Assembly (NCBI RefSeq): GCF_900101885.1
Contig: NZ_FNAN01000036.1
Coordinates: 1 to 38,396 of the forward strand
Direction of reading: 5' to 3'
Source: Dyadobacter soli
GTDB lineage: Bacteria; Bacteroidota; Bacteroidia; Cytophagales; Spirosomataceae
DNA: 38,396 bases
This document shows, one piece after another, positions 22,829 through 31,297 of this stretch. Numbering within the stretch: the stretch's first letter is position 1; every line of letters starts with the position of its first letter. The position numbers and the translations under genes were made by a program. The notes under the pieces were generated by a model, which did no database searches, had not been told where the DNA came from, and saw only the letters and a list, made by a program, of their open reading frames with translations.

Positions 22829-25723
22829 CTACTGCGTCACTATAAGGTTGAATGTCCGTTTGGTCGCGCGCTCGTACGCGACAACCAAATAAGTACCAGC
22901 AGCCAATGGTTGTAAAGGCGTTATAACGGCCGTTTGGGGCCCATTCGGTTTGCGCGTGAAAGCGATTGAACCTCCCTTAGCATCGTAAAGCTGAATGCTT
23001 GCGGTAACCGGTTCATCAATGCTGATGTGAAATGATTGGTTTCGGCCGGGGTTGGGATAAAGTACATAATCACCAGATCGAACGACAACTGTGACAATGC
23101 GTGAATAGGTCCGGGTACCATCCAGATCATATTGCGCCAGCCGGTAGTAGCTGGTGCCCGGATGGGGGGTAGGATCTGTGGTTTGATAGGTGTGTATAGC
23201 ATTGGAATTTCCTGCCACGTCGCGTATCTCGGCTACCTGCTCGAAAAGTACCAGGTCGGTGCTGCGCTCGACGACAAAACGGTCATTGCCTGTTTCCTGG
23301 GCGGTTTGCCAGCTGAGTGATACGGTATAGTCGGGGAGTGCTTTCGCTGTAAAAGAAACCAGTTTCACGGGCAGTACCATACAACTGGCGTCCAGGCCAT
23401 TGTCTGTAATAGTCCACCCTTTGGCAGAGGTCAGCGCGTCGTGCGCAGCAGCTGCGGTTGAACCATAGCTGATTCCGGGTAGCGCCAGGCTACGGCCAGA
23501 CGGCGTTGCCGGGTTAGCCGCCCAGCCGATCAGGGTCATGCTGTAATTATTACAATCTATTCCACTGCTGGTAAGCATGAAGTTCATGTTCACCGAAGCA
23601 TTTAAGCTCCATTTACCCAAAGACTGATCGAAGGCCGTGGCAAAATGAAACATAGAGACCATACTAGTCACGGCGGAGACATTCCAGGTGCCAATCGGTT
23701 GGTTAAACGCAATAGCAGCATTAAACATGGTGCCCATATTGGTCACGGCTGAAACATTCCAGGCGTCAAGAGGCTGATTAAAGGCAAAAGCACCAGCAAA
23801 CATGGCGCCCATATCGGTAACCGCTGAGACATCCCAGTTGCCAATGGATTGGTTGAAAACAGCTGCGTTCTGAAACATTACAAACATACTGGTCACCGCG
23901 GAAACATCCCAGGTGCCGATAGGTTGATTAAAAGCAGTTGCAACATTAAACATGCCGAGCATGTCGGTCACTGCTGACACATCCCAGCCGCCGATAGGCT
24001 GATTGAAGGCCATAGCTCTTTGAAACATCCCCTGCATAGTCGTCACCGCGGAAACATCCCAATTGCCAATGGGCTGATTGAACGCAGCGGCATCATTAAA
24101 TATATAGCTCATATCGGTTACCGCTGACACATCCCAGTTATTCATATTGGGGGCAGATGATAGGGTGGAGCACTTGCTAAAAGCGTAACTCATCGAAATT
24201 GCATGGGTTAATATGGGGGCATCTATTGCAGAAATCGCGGTCAGATTGGAACATTGATCGTAGGCATGATCAAAAGTAGACCACACGGTACTGCCCCATT
24301 GCTCTATGGTCAGCAGTTTCTGTCGGTCTCCGCCTCCGTTGAAATGAACCCGGTGAAAAGGTGTGGCTCCGGTTGGCGTGATCGCAACCCGGTAAGTGCC
24401 ATCGGCTGGTAAGGTAATCGTTTGCGGGCCGTTAAAAGTGCCGGAAGCAGGCAGAAATCCGAAGACCCCTGGCTGGCTAGTGCTTTCATAGTACACTGTG
24501 TATTCGCCTTCGGCGGGGATAGTGATCTGGTTAGATAGCGATGAGCCTGGATTATCGGTTTTCCAGGTCGTTACATAATCGGTCGCAGGGACTTGGTAGG
24601 TACAGTTGGCGTCCAGGTTGTCACGTGTAATCGTCCAGCCTTTGGTCACAGTCAGCGAATTTCTGGCATCCGACGCATAGGGCCCGTAAGTCCTTCCGGT
24701 TGCCCCAAGACTGCGGCCGGAAGGAGTGGCCGGGTTTGCCGCCCAGCCGATCAGGGTCATACTATAATTATTGCAATCCATCCCGCTATTGGACAGCATA
24801 TTGTTCATATCCACTGTGGGGTTCAGATTCCACTCACCCAAAGACTGATTATAGGCAGTCCCCGAAAGCATATAAGCCATGTCCGTCACCGCTGACACAT
24901 CCCAGGCACCGATAGGCTGGTTAAAAGAGCTGGCTGCGATAAACATCAGCCTCATATTGGTTACCGCAGAAACATCCCAATTGCCAATAGGCTGATTGAA
25001 CGCAGTGGCACTATGAAACATAAAACTCATATTTGTTACCGCAGAAACATCCCAATTGCCAATGGGCTGATTGAACGCAGCGGCCTCCCTAAACATAAAG
25101 GACATATTTGTCACAGCCGAAACATCCCAACTACCAATGGGCTGGTTAAACGAGCTGGCCAGGTAAAACATCTGACTCATATCGGTGACGCCCGAAACGT
25201 CCCAGTTATTGATATTCGGAGCTGATGAAAGAGAAGTGCAATTGTAAAAAGCAAACTGCATCGATCTTACATTGGTCAGTATCGGGACATCTGTTGCCGA
25301 AATCGCGGAAAGATTTGAGCAATCCAAATAGGCCTGTTCGAAAGTAGACCATACAGTGCTGCCCCATTGCTCGATGGTCAGCAGTTTCTGGTGGTCTTCG
25401 CTACCGATGAAATAAATCCGGTGGAAAGGCGTAGCTCCGGTTGGCTTAATCGCAATCCTGTAAGTACCAGCCGCGGGCAGTGTAATAGTTTGAGAGCCCG
25501 TAAAAGTGCCGGAAGCAGGAAGGCTTCCCGACGTGCTTGCGGGGATACTTTCATAGTATACCGTATATTCGCCTTCGGCAGGAATTATTATTTGGTTGGA
25601 TAGTGATGCGCCAGGATTGTCAGTTTTCCAGGTTGTTACATAATCGGTAGGGGTAATCTGGCCATAAGAAAACAAGGTGGCTGCCAGGATAGTGACTATT
25701 GTCAGCAGTAGATTTTTTTTCAT
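22829..25723 (-). CDS. BspA-like (DUF285) repeat surface protein with T9SS sorting domain
   Basis: A 964-residue secreted protein when started at ATG 25723, giving signal peptide MKKNLLLTIVTILAATLFSYG; the frame extends to 25912 without homology. The protein is an internal duplication. Each half opens with DYVTTWKTDNPG, has a beta-rich module, then an array of 25-residue DUF285 repeats with consensus FNQPIGxWDVSAVTxM. The first array has about 5 full units, the second about 7. Each array is followed by CNNYSMTLIGWAANPATPSG. A beta-sandwich (about 790-885) and a T9SS type A sorting domain (YVLYPNPGRNQ, last 80 residues) end it. It probably sits on the cell surface as an adhesin or binding protein. 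Confidence 0.92.
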   Translation of the reverse strand: MKKNLLLTIVTILAATLFSYGQITPTDYVTTWKTDNPGASLSNQIIIPAEGEYTVYYESIPASTSGSLPASGTFTGSQTITLPAAGTYRIAIKPTGATPFHRIYFIGSEDHQKLLTIEQWGSTVWSTFEQAYLDCSNLSAISATDVPILTNVRSMQFAFYNCTSLSSAPNINNWDVSGVTDMSQMFYLASSFNQPIGSWDVSAVTNMSFMFREAAAFNQPIGNWDVSAVTNMSFMFHSATAFNQPIGNWDVSAVTNMRLMFIAASSFNQPIGAWDVSAVTDMAYMLSGTAYNQSLGEWNLNPTVDMNNMLSNSGMDCNNYSMTLIGWAANPATPSGRSLGATGRTYGPYASDARNSLTVTKGWTITRDNLDANCTYQVPATDYVTTWKTDNPGSSLSNQITIPAEGEYTVYYESTSQPGVFGFLPASGTFNGPQTITLPADGTYRVAITPTGATPFHRVHFNGGGDRQKLLTIEQWGSTVWSTFDHAYDQCSNLTAISAIDAPILTHAISMSYAFSKCSTLSSAPNMNNWDVSAVTDMSYIFNDAAAFNQPIGNWDVSAVTTMQGMFQRAMAFNQPIGGWDVSAVTDMLGMFNVATAFNQPIGTWDVSAVTSMFVMFQNAAVFNQSIGNWDVSAVTDMGAMFAGAFAFNQPLDAWNVSAVTNMGTMFNAAIAFNQPIGTWNVSAVTSMVSMFHFATAFDQSLGKWSLNASVNMNFMLTSSGIDCNNYSMTLIGWAANPATPSGRSLALPGISYGSTAAAAHDALTSAKGWTITDNGLDASCMVLPVKLVSFTAKALPDYTVSLSWQTAQETGNDRFVVERSTDLVLFEQVAEIRDVAGNSNAIHTYQTTDPTPHPGTSYYRLAQYDLDGTRTYSRIVTVVVRSGDYVLYPNPGRNQSFHISIDEPVTASIQLYDAKGGSIAFTRKPNGPQTAVITPLQPLAAGTYLVVAYERATKRTFNLIVTQ
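23590..24150 (-). repeat. 75-bp tandem repeats, second DUF285 array
   Basis: About seven units of 75 bp encoding 25-residue DUF285 repeats. The near-identical segment (A/G)ACAT(C/T)CCAG recurs at exact 75-bp steps on the plus strand. The two last units (nearest 23677 and 23752) encode WNVS instead of WDVS, suggesting slightly older divergence. In-frame unit gain or loss by slippage or recombination would keep the reading frame. Confidence 0.85.
24860..25215 (-). repeat. 75-bp tandem repeats, first DUF285 array
   Basis: About five units of 75 bp in the first half of the surface protein gene. They are closely similar to each other and to the array at 23590-24150. Several units share long near-identical stretches around CCCAATTGCCAATGGGCTGA. 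Confidence 0.85.
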
Positions 25724-26023
25724 ACCAAGGTGAAAGTCGTGAAATAACCCACCAAGGTCGTTATAGCGAGTAGTGACCGATGTACTAAATAATGCGGTCT
25801 TTTTGTAGAAATTCAGCGACAATTTGAGTCGGCCAATAAATCCAACCAGTTGTTGTTTTGTGCTGCAAATGCCGGCAGAAAGGATGACCGTTGTCTGATA
25901 ATGTCCTCCCAAGGAACAAATTGATTTGTTTTAGATATTCGTGCATTCATTTCAAATTATAGCAATCAGATTGACTATTAGTATGGAACCTGTTACAGGC
26001 ACTTTTTTAGGGAAACTTAGCAT

Positions 26024-26231
26024 ATGAAGCGTAGAATAGCGATAGTGACTGGCGCCAGCAGCGGGATCGGCGCTCAAACGGCCATCAGGCTTGCCAGGGG
26101 AGTTTGACGGTATTGTTCTGGTAGCGCGGCGTGCCGAACTGCTGAAACAAATCGCTGGCGAAATTCAGGACAAAGGAGCCGAAGCATACACAATTATCGG
26201 CGGTTCCGCCGAAAAAACGGGAACCTTCTGA
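26024..26231 (+). pseudogene. Frameshifted N-terminal remnant of an SDR gene
   Basis: ATG 26024 opens MKRRIAIVTGASSGIGAQTA, the classical SDR cofactor motif. It is cut by a frameshift near 26100 and a stop at 26105. The continuation FDGIVLVARRAELLKQIAGE followed by IQDKGAEAY in the shifted frame (from 26103 to the stop at 26229) is the expected next beta-alpha unit. The catalytic half is missing altogether. The gene is therefore dead and truncated. Confidence 0.85.
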
Positions 26232-26683
26232 CGGCAAGCAATGAAAATAAAGTAAGGGCAATTCTATTTTTGGTGATTTATATTAAAGCCAAATCTTATA
26301 AAGTCCCTGCGCTTTTTGAGCCGGCCTTACCATATATCTCGTATTCTTTTATCTTTTCTTGCAGCAAAAGCGGATCGGCGTAGAAGGTGTGGTTAACATA
26401 TTAAATAAATGAATCCTATTGGATTTACATTAAAAGTATTGAACGGAGTTGTAATTAGATTTCAATTTCTAAAACAAGCGCCCGAAAATGACTATTTCTT
26501 TTCGTTGTCTTCGGTATTAAGCATGATCCAGGAAATTGTATTTAAATCGCTTTTGATCTTTGTCACCTAATTTATACTTTTACCATCATAGGAAACGGCG
26601 TCTTCCTGACCCAGCCGCCTTCCAAGCTGGTGCCGCCCACAGAAAACAGATCGGCATAGGCTTTCTGTGCAGCTAAATCTTTT
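26232..26683. other. AT-rich intergenic stretch with possible decayed coding fragments
   Basis: No intact gene is visible in this 450-bp stretch. Two short minus-strand open segments look protein-like but lack starts. One ends at 26296 and reads NHTFYADPLLLQEKIKEYEI before continuing. The other ends at 26572 and reads AYADLFSVGGTSLEGGWVRK before continuing. Neither family was recognised, and both could be chance. Together with the SDR remnant the stretch looks like a site of repeated gene loss. Confidence 0.35.
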
Positions 26684-28876
26684 TTGTTGGTGAAAAATTA
26701 TATTGATTTCATTCTGGCGCCGCTTGCTTCCGCAACATCGAGAGTGTTTACTGCTCTGTGCCTTTTGCCTCTGACTGTTTGGGGACAATTGGAAATAACT
26801 TTTCCCCAGGAGCGCGCAATCTTCCAGCGAAATTTGTCTGGCAATGCCAGTGTATCGATTTGTGGCAACTACTTTCAAGCCGCACAACGGATCGAAGCGC
26901 GTGTTATTGCTGTAAAGCCGGGAGAAGGAGAGGAAACCGCCTGGACTATCCTGGAACAAAATCCTTCGGGGGGAATCTTTAACGGATCTGTCAAGATTCC
27001 CCAGGGATGGTACAGCTTGCAGGTACGGGCAATACAATCAGGAAAAACGGTAGGCATCGACACCCTGGGCAGGGTAGGCGTTGGGGAAGTGTTCATTATT
27101 TCCGGCCAATCCAATGCGCAAGGCGTCAACGATCTGCCGGGTATCCCGCTGCCCCCTGGCGCGGCCGATGACCGTGTTAACTATATCGCCTACAACAATG
27201 AGGCAAACAACAGTCTTAATGACCCGCCTTCCCCTTTATTTGCTCACCTTGACATACAAGATAATATAAGTATACTCGGTCCGCGTGGGCATACCGCGTG
27301 GTGCTGGGGTATGTTAGGGGATTCGCTCGTCAAGCGGCTTAATGTACCAGTCCTTTTTATCAATACTGCCTGGTCGGGAACCTCCATCCAAAATTGGCTG
27401 GATAGCAGTAAAGGTTTAGCCACCTCGAGCGTTTACTCGGATTCATACCAATTCCCCGATCAGATGCCTTATGCCAACCTCCGTATTGCGGCACAAAATT
27501 ATGCCAGGCAATATGGCGTTAGGTCGATCCTTTGGATGCTTGGAGAGTCAGACACTTACCCCGTCAGGATGGGCTACGAGAATTTTAAATACAAACTTGA
27601 AAGCGTCATCAACGCCCTGACAATCCACACGGGCTATAAAATACCCTGGATGATTGCCAGGACATCAAGAATCGTAGATAATACCGGCTCGACGATAACC
27701 AGTCAGGCTATAATCGATGCCCAGAATGCGGTGATCACGGACCTTGGAGACAAGGGGGCCTATGGTCCGGAAACTGACAACCTGCCGGTCAGCCGGATTG
27801 ATGGTACTCACTTTTATGGAAATGAAGCCTTACAGGTACTTGCCGGAGCCTGGAACAGGCAGCTTGATGATGCTTTCTTTGATAATATAGCGCCCGTTCC
27901 GCCGTCGGACGTCCCTGTAACGAAACTCAGTTGTTCTACGGATGACAGCTCTGTCTCCCTTCGCCTTGCAGATGGTTACCGTTCTTATGGCTGGACGATC
28001 GCCAATGAAGAGGGCGAGGCGACGGCTACGGGCCAGACGATGCAGGTGAGTGCACCGGGGACCTATTCCGCTATCATTAAGGATGAATTTGGAAATTCCC
28101 TCAGGACCCAGAAAATTACCATCGCATTCCCAATCAAACCCGTCGCGCCCGTCATTCAGCCCTCGGGAAACATCCAAATATGCCGGGACTCGACTGTGAG
28201 TTTCTTTCTTGATTCCGGAAAAGATATTTACCAATGGTACTCGGGTGATGGCCAGATTGTCCAACAGGCCGGCGGTGTTTTCCAGCCGAAAGAAGCCGGC
28301 TCTTTTTTTACAAAGGCATTCAATGTACTTGGCTGTGAATCAGATCGATCCAATACGGTATCGCTTACGATCCGCGCGGCTGATAACCCGCCGGTCCTAG
28401 TTTTGCAGGGGCCATTTAATATCAAGGTACAACCTGTTGCCGACACAGCCAGCGTGGATTATGTTTGGTTGAGAGATTCGAACATCATACCACGACAATC
28501 CAGGAACACGCTTATCGTGGATTCTGCCGGTATTTATACCGCAAAAGCAGCCCAATCCTTCTATTTGGATCGTGACACGCTCGTTTGCTATTCTGCAAGC
28601 TCGAATAGTATAGAGATTGGTTTGCGGACCTTGTCGGATCAATATATCGTATATCCGAATCCAGCCGAGTCTGCCAGCATCAACGTGCTTTCTAAAACGC
28701 CTGTTGAAAATGCCCGGATAATGATTTATGATGTATCGGGACGCCTCATCTATAACTGGCAGGGCACTTTGGGGCCTATTGAAAAGTTCAGGCTACCCTT
28801 AAAAGGCCCGGGAGAATTTATCGTCCAGATCACAAGCGCAGCCAGCAAGCGGACGATCAAAGTTGTGATTAGATAG
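26684..28876 (+). CDS. Secreted SGNH-type esterase (sialate O-acetylesterase-like) with T9SS sorting domain
   Basis: About 730 residues. The start is uncertain: TTG 26684 or GTG 26690; both lead into a signal peptide ending LLPLTVWGQ. After a beta-rich N-terminal domain (about 40-135), the esterase domain shows block I GQSNAQG, then NTAWSGTSI, WMLGESD and the Asp-His block DGTHFYG, the SGNH/sialate O-acetylesterase layout. Ig-like modules follow (about 410-640). The last 80 residues (YIVYPNPAESA onward, with IYDVSGRLIY) form a T9SS type A sorting domain. It should remove acetyl groups from glycans outside the cell. Its 3' end overlaps the GH20-like gene on the other strand by 8 bp. Confidence 0.88.
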   Translation: MLVKNYIDFILAPLASATSRVFTALCLLPLTVWGQLEITFPQERAIFQRNLSGNASVSICGNYFQAAQRIEARVIAVKPGEGEETAWTILEQNPSGGIFNGSVKIPQGWYSLQVRAIQSGKTVGIDTLGRVGVGEVFIISGQSNAQGVNDLPGIPLPPGAADDRVNYIAYNNEANNSLNDPPSPLFAHLDIQDNISILGPRGHTAWCWGMLGDSLVKRLNVPVLFINTAWSGTSIQNWLDSSKGLATSSVYSDSYQFPDQMPYANLRIAAQNYARQYGVRSILWMLGESDTYPVRMGYENFKYKLESVINALTIHTGYKIPWMIARTSRIVDNTGSTITSQAIIDAQNAVITDLGDKGAYGPETDNLPVSRIDGTHFYGNEALQVLAGAWNRQLDDAFFDNIAPVPPSDVPVTKLSCSTDDSSVSLRLADGYRSYGWTIANEEGEATATGQTMQVSAPGTYSAIIKDEFGNSLRTQKITIAFPIKPVAPVIQPSGNIQICRDSTVSFFLDSGKDIYQWYSGDGQIVQQAGGVFQPKEAGSFFTKAFNVLGCESDRSNTVSLTIRAADNPPVLVLQGPFNIKVQPVADTASVDYVWLRDSNIIPRQSRNTLIVDSAGIYTAKAAQSFYLDRDTLVCYSASSNSIEIGLRTLSDQYIVYPNPAESASINVLSKTPVENARIMIYDVSGRLIYNWQGTLGPIEKFRLPLKGPGEFIVQITSAASKRTIKVVIR

Positions 28877-31178
28877 GCTTTCCAGTGGAAGATTTCCAAT
28901 CAAGTCGTTTCATTACGGCGGGCAACTGGTGTTGCTTCGCGAAGGCGTTCCTCACTTTTTGCACATCGTTCCACCATTGATCGAGCGGGTAATGGAGCTC
29001 GCGGTAAATGAGGTATCTCAAGTCGATCGTGCGGACGGGCTGGTGGTCTTTGATATCGTCCACCTGGTGCAGGAATGTCCGCCCGTTGGCTTTTTCGACC
29101 AGCGGTTGCCATTCTTTAAACCAAATGCTTTCTACGAATGCGAAAGTGCTGTCGCGCTGGGCTTTCAGTTTGCTGACCATTTCCATCGCCGCATCCAGTT
29201 TTCTAATGGCCAATTTCGGATCGGTCATTGCTGCGGAGGCTTCCCGCAATAAATCCGAAACCTGGTTCAATGTGATGAGCATGCGCAGGTTCTGCCCGCA
29301 AATGGCCGCGACGGATTCCAGCACTTCGAGGTTGTAAAGCTGCTTTTTGCTAATAGATTTATTGTTGCGGAGCAGTTGCAGCGCGTAGGCATTGCGCGGC
29401 AGCATGGATTGCGCCGTGGCGATGCGTTTCGCATTTACGGGGTAAGTTTTGCTGATGGCCAGCGTGCCGGATGCGGGCACGGGTAGTAGGGGTAAGGTTT
29501 GGTCTTTTTCGGGATGCAGGAACAGGCTGTCCGAATTCCCCTTGATCGGTGCGCGCCAGGGAGACGGAATCCAGTCCCAGCTTTCGGTATGAAACTCTGC
29601 CTGCTCACTGAGGACGCGGTAAACGCTGTCCATATCCTGCTGCCGGGGACCGTAAAATGAGGTCATAAACCGGGCGGAAGCGTCGGCGGGTGTGAGGTTT
29701 TGGTTGTTCCAGCCTGCCGCCGTACCCGATGCGTAACCCAACCAGAATGTTTCCGGATGCAGCCCCGCATCGGCCCAGCCGGCGATGATCACGCCCATAA
29801 AAGACGACAGGTTATCCGAAAATGCCGTCCCGATTTCCCGGAACATGCCCGCCACGCGCCCCGACGAACGGTCGCTGCCGTCGGCCATAACGGCGGTTTT
29901 GGTGTGCAGCGGGTAATAGTTGGGAAAAATAGGCTCTGCGCCCTGGGTGGCCGTGTACACTGTTTGTCTGATGCCGTGCTTCTTATAATCTGCCGCGATG
30001 GATTTACTGTAAACCCCATTCACCAAATGTGAAGGCAGTGCGGTAATGTCCTCTCTACGCAATGGAAATTCTCCCCAGAAAAACACCGTGCGGCCCTGCT
30101 CATGCAGCCTGTCGGCCAGTTTTTTAATAAACCACGCCAGCAGTCGGCCATTTCCTCCGAGGCTGTCGGCCATAGGCTTTTTGGACGGGGCTTTGCCGGT
30201 ATAATAAGCCTCGTCATTGGATAGTAAAATATATTTGCTGCCCTTGCTCGCATTGATCAGCTCGCTGTACATGGCGTCCAGCAGTTTGAATGTGCCGGGA
30301 TTCGTTACCGAAAATTGGTAATTAATGTCGTCGATCAGCCGCAGCTTCCGGTATTCGGGATGTTTCAGGATAAATGAAACGTGCGCCGGGGCATCCAAAA
30401 AGGGCACCAGGTCAATGAAATGCGCTTTGGCATAGTCCGTCAGTTCCTGGTATTCCCGGGCTGTCAATGCATACGGTTCCACAATCGCCGGGGCGGATTT
30501 GTATTGAAAATGTCCTTCCAGCTTGATCGAGAATGCATTGATTTTGTAGGTAGCAGCCTGTTTAATGATCCGTTTCAATGCACTGAGTTTTTCCAAATGG
30601 TGCGCATCGTCCCAGTAAATCATCCTTACTTCCACATTAGGCCAGTCGGTTATCTCGCCTTCGGGAAGCTTAGCATTCGTTTTTAATAACTGTAAAAACG
30701 TCTGAACGCCGTAGAATAAACCTTGCTGCGCGTTGGCCGTAATGGTAATCTGGTTGGACTTTAAATTCAATCTGTATGCCTGGCGGGTGAGCGTGGCGCG
30801 GTTGGTGTCGATGCTCGCGCCGATTTCAACAGCTCCATCTTTGATGATTAATTGAATGGCAGCCGATTTTCCGGCCGTCGCCTTGCTTCCGACCACATTC
30901 AACGAAAGGTTGGCTTCCTGCAACCCCTCCCGCAAGGTCGCCACAGCCTGTCCTTTGGCTAGCGGACCATCGGCCACGATTTTCCAGTTTTTACCCAATG
31001 CAAATTGCTGCCCGCTCAACACCATTCGTTGCGGCAGCGGCAACAGGCCCGAACCGGCATTGGTTGTTCCGACTGTCGATTTTGGTGAAGCCGGAACTTG
31101 TGCGAGCGTTGTGAACCGGATGATGCAGCAGCAGAAACTGAGCAGAAAGATGCTACGGAGCATTTGGATCGTGTTCAA
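28869..31178 (-). CDS. GH20-like beta-N-acetylhexosaminidase family hydrolase
   Basis: A 769-residue exported protein with signal peptide at about residues 1-27. A GH20b-type N-terminal domain (about 45-165, LPLPQRMVLSGQ to GLFYGVQTFLQLL) precedes a TIM-barrel (about 170-500) with VRMIYWDDAHH, PFLDAPAHVSF and LSNDEAYYTG. The D-E pair near residue 322-323 is at the expected place for GH20 catalysis, but the usual H-x-G-G-D-E context is replaced by L-S-N-D-E. A long helical C-terminal region (about 560-769) is not recognised. It lies downstream of SusD on the same strand and probably trims N-acetylhexosamine residues. The altered motif makes exact specificity uncertain. Confidence 0.85.
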   Translation of the reverse strand: MNTIQMLRSIFLLSFCCCIIRFTTLAQVPASPKSTVGTTNAGSGLLPLPQRMVLSGQQFALGKNWKIVADGPLAKGQAVATLREGLQEANLSLNVVGSKATAGKSAAIQLIIKDGAVEIGASIDTNRATLTRQAYRLNLKSNQITITANAQQGLFYGVQTFLQLLKTNAKLPEGEITDWPNVEVRMIYWDDAHHLEKLSALKRIIKQAATYKINAFSIKLEGHFQYKSAPAIVEPYALTAREYQELTDYAKAHFIDLVPFLDAPAHVSFILKHPEYRKLRLIDDINYQFSVTNPGTFKLLDAMYSELINASKGSKYILLSNDEAYYTGKAPSKKPMADSLGGNGRLLAWFIKKLADRLHEQGRTVFFWGEFPLRREDITALPSHLVNGVYSKSIAADYKKHGIRQTVYTATQGAEPIFPNYYPLHTKTAVMADGSDRSSGRVAGMFREIGTAFSDNLSSFMGVIIAGWADAGLHPETFWLGYASGTAAGWNNQNLTPADASARFMTSFYGPRQQDMDSVYRVLSEQAEFHTESWDWIPSPWRAPIKGNSDSLFLHPEKDQTLPLLPVPASGTLAISKTYPVNAKRIATAQSMLPRNAYALQLLRNNKSISKKQLYNLEVLESVAAICGQNLRMLITLNQVSDLLREASAAMTDPKLAIRKLDAAMEMVSKLKAQRDSTFAFVESIWFKEWQPLVEKANGRTFLHQVDDIKDHQPVRTIDLRYLIYRELHYPLDQWWNDVQKVRNAFAKQHQLPAVMKRLDWKSSTGKPI

Positions 31179-31201
31179 GGGATTGTCTTTAAGGGTTAAA
31201 T

Positions 31202-31235
31202 AAAAGAGTAATCAGCGGTTGCTAATTACTCTTTT
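31202..31235 (-). terminator. Hairpin between SusD and GH20-like genes (terminator or attenuator)
   Basis: AAAAGAGTAAT and ATTACTCTTTT form a perfect 11-bp stem. After one mismatch the stem continues as AGC/GCT around a GGTT loop. On the minus strand the hairpin ends in a short T run. It sits within the SusCD-hydrolase gene run, so it may end most SusCD transcripts and let only some read into the hydrolase gene. Confidence 0.7.
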
Positions 31236-31297
31236 GAATCATTATCAGTTTGAAATACATCACATGATCAATGAAACTATGCGAGCATCATCGACTA

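Noticed and set aside
22829..25723. 75-bp repeats as a CRISPR-like array
   Set aside because: The repeats are head-to-tail without unique spacers and encode an in-frame protein repeat.
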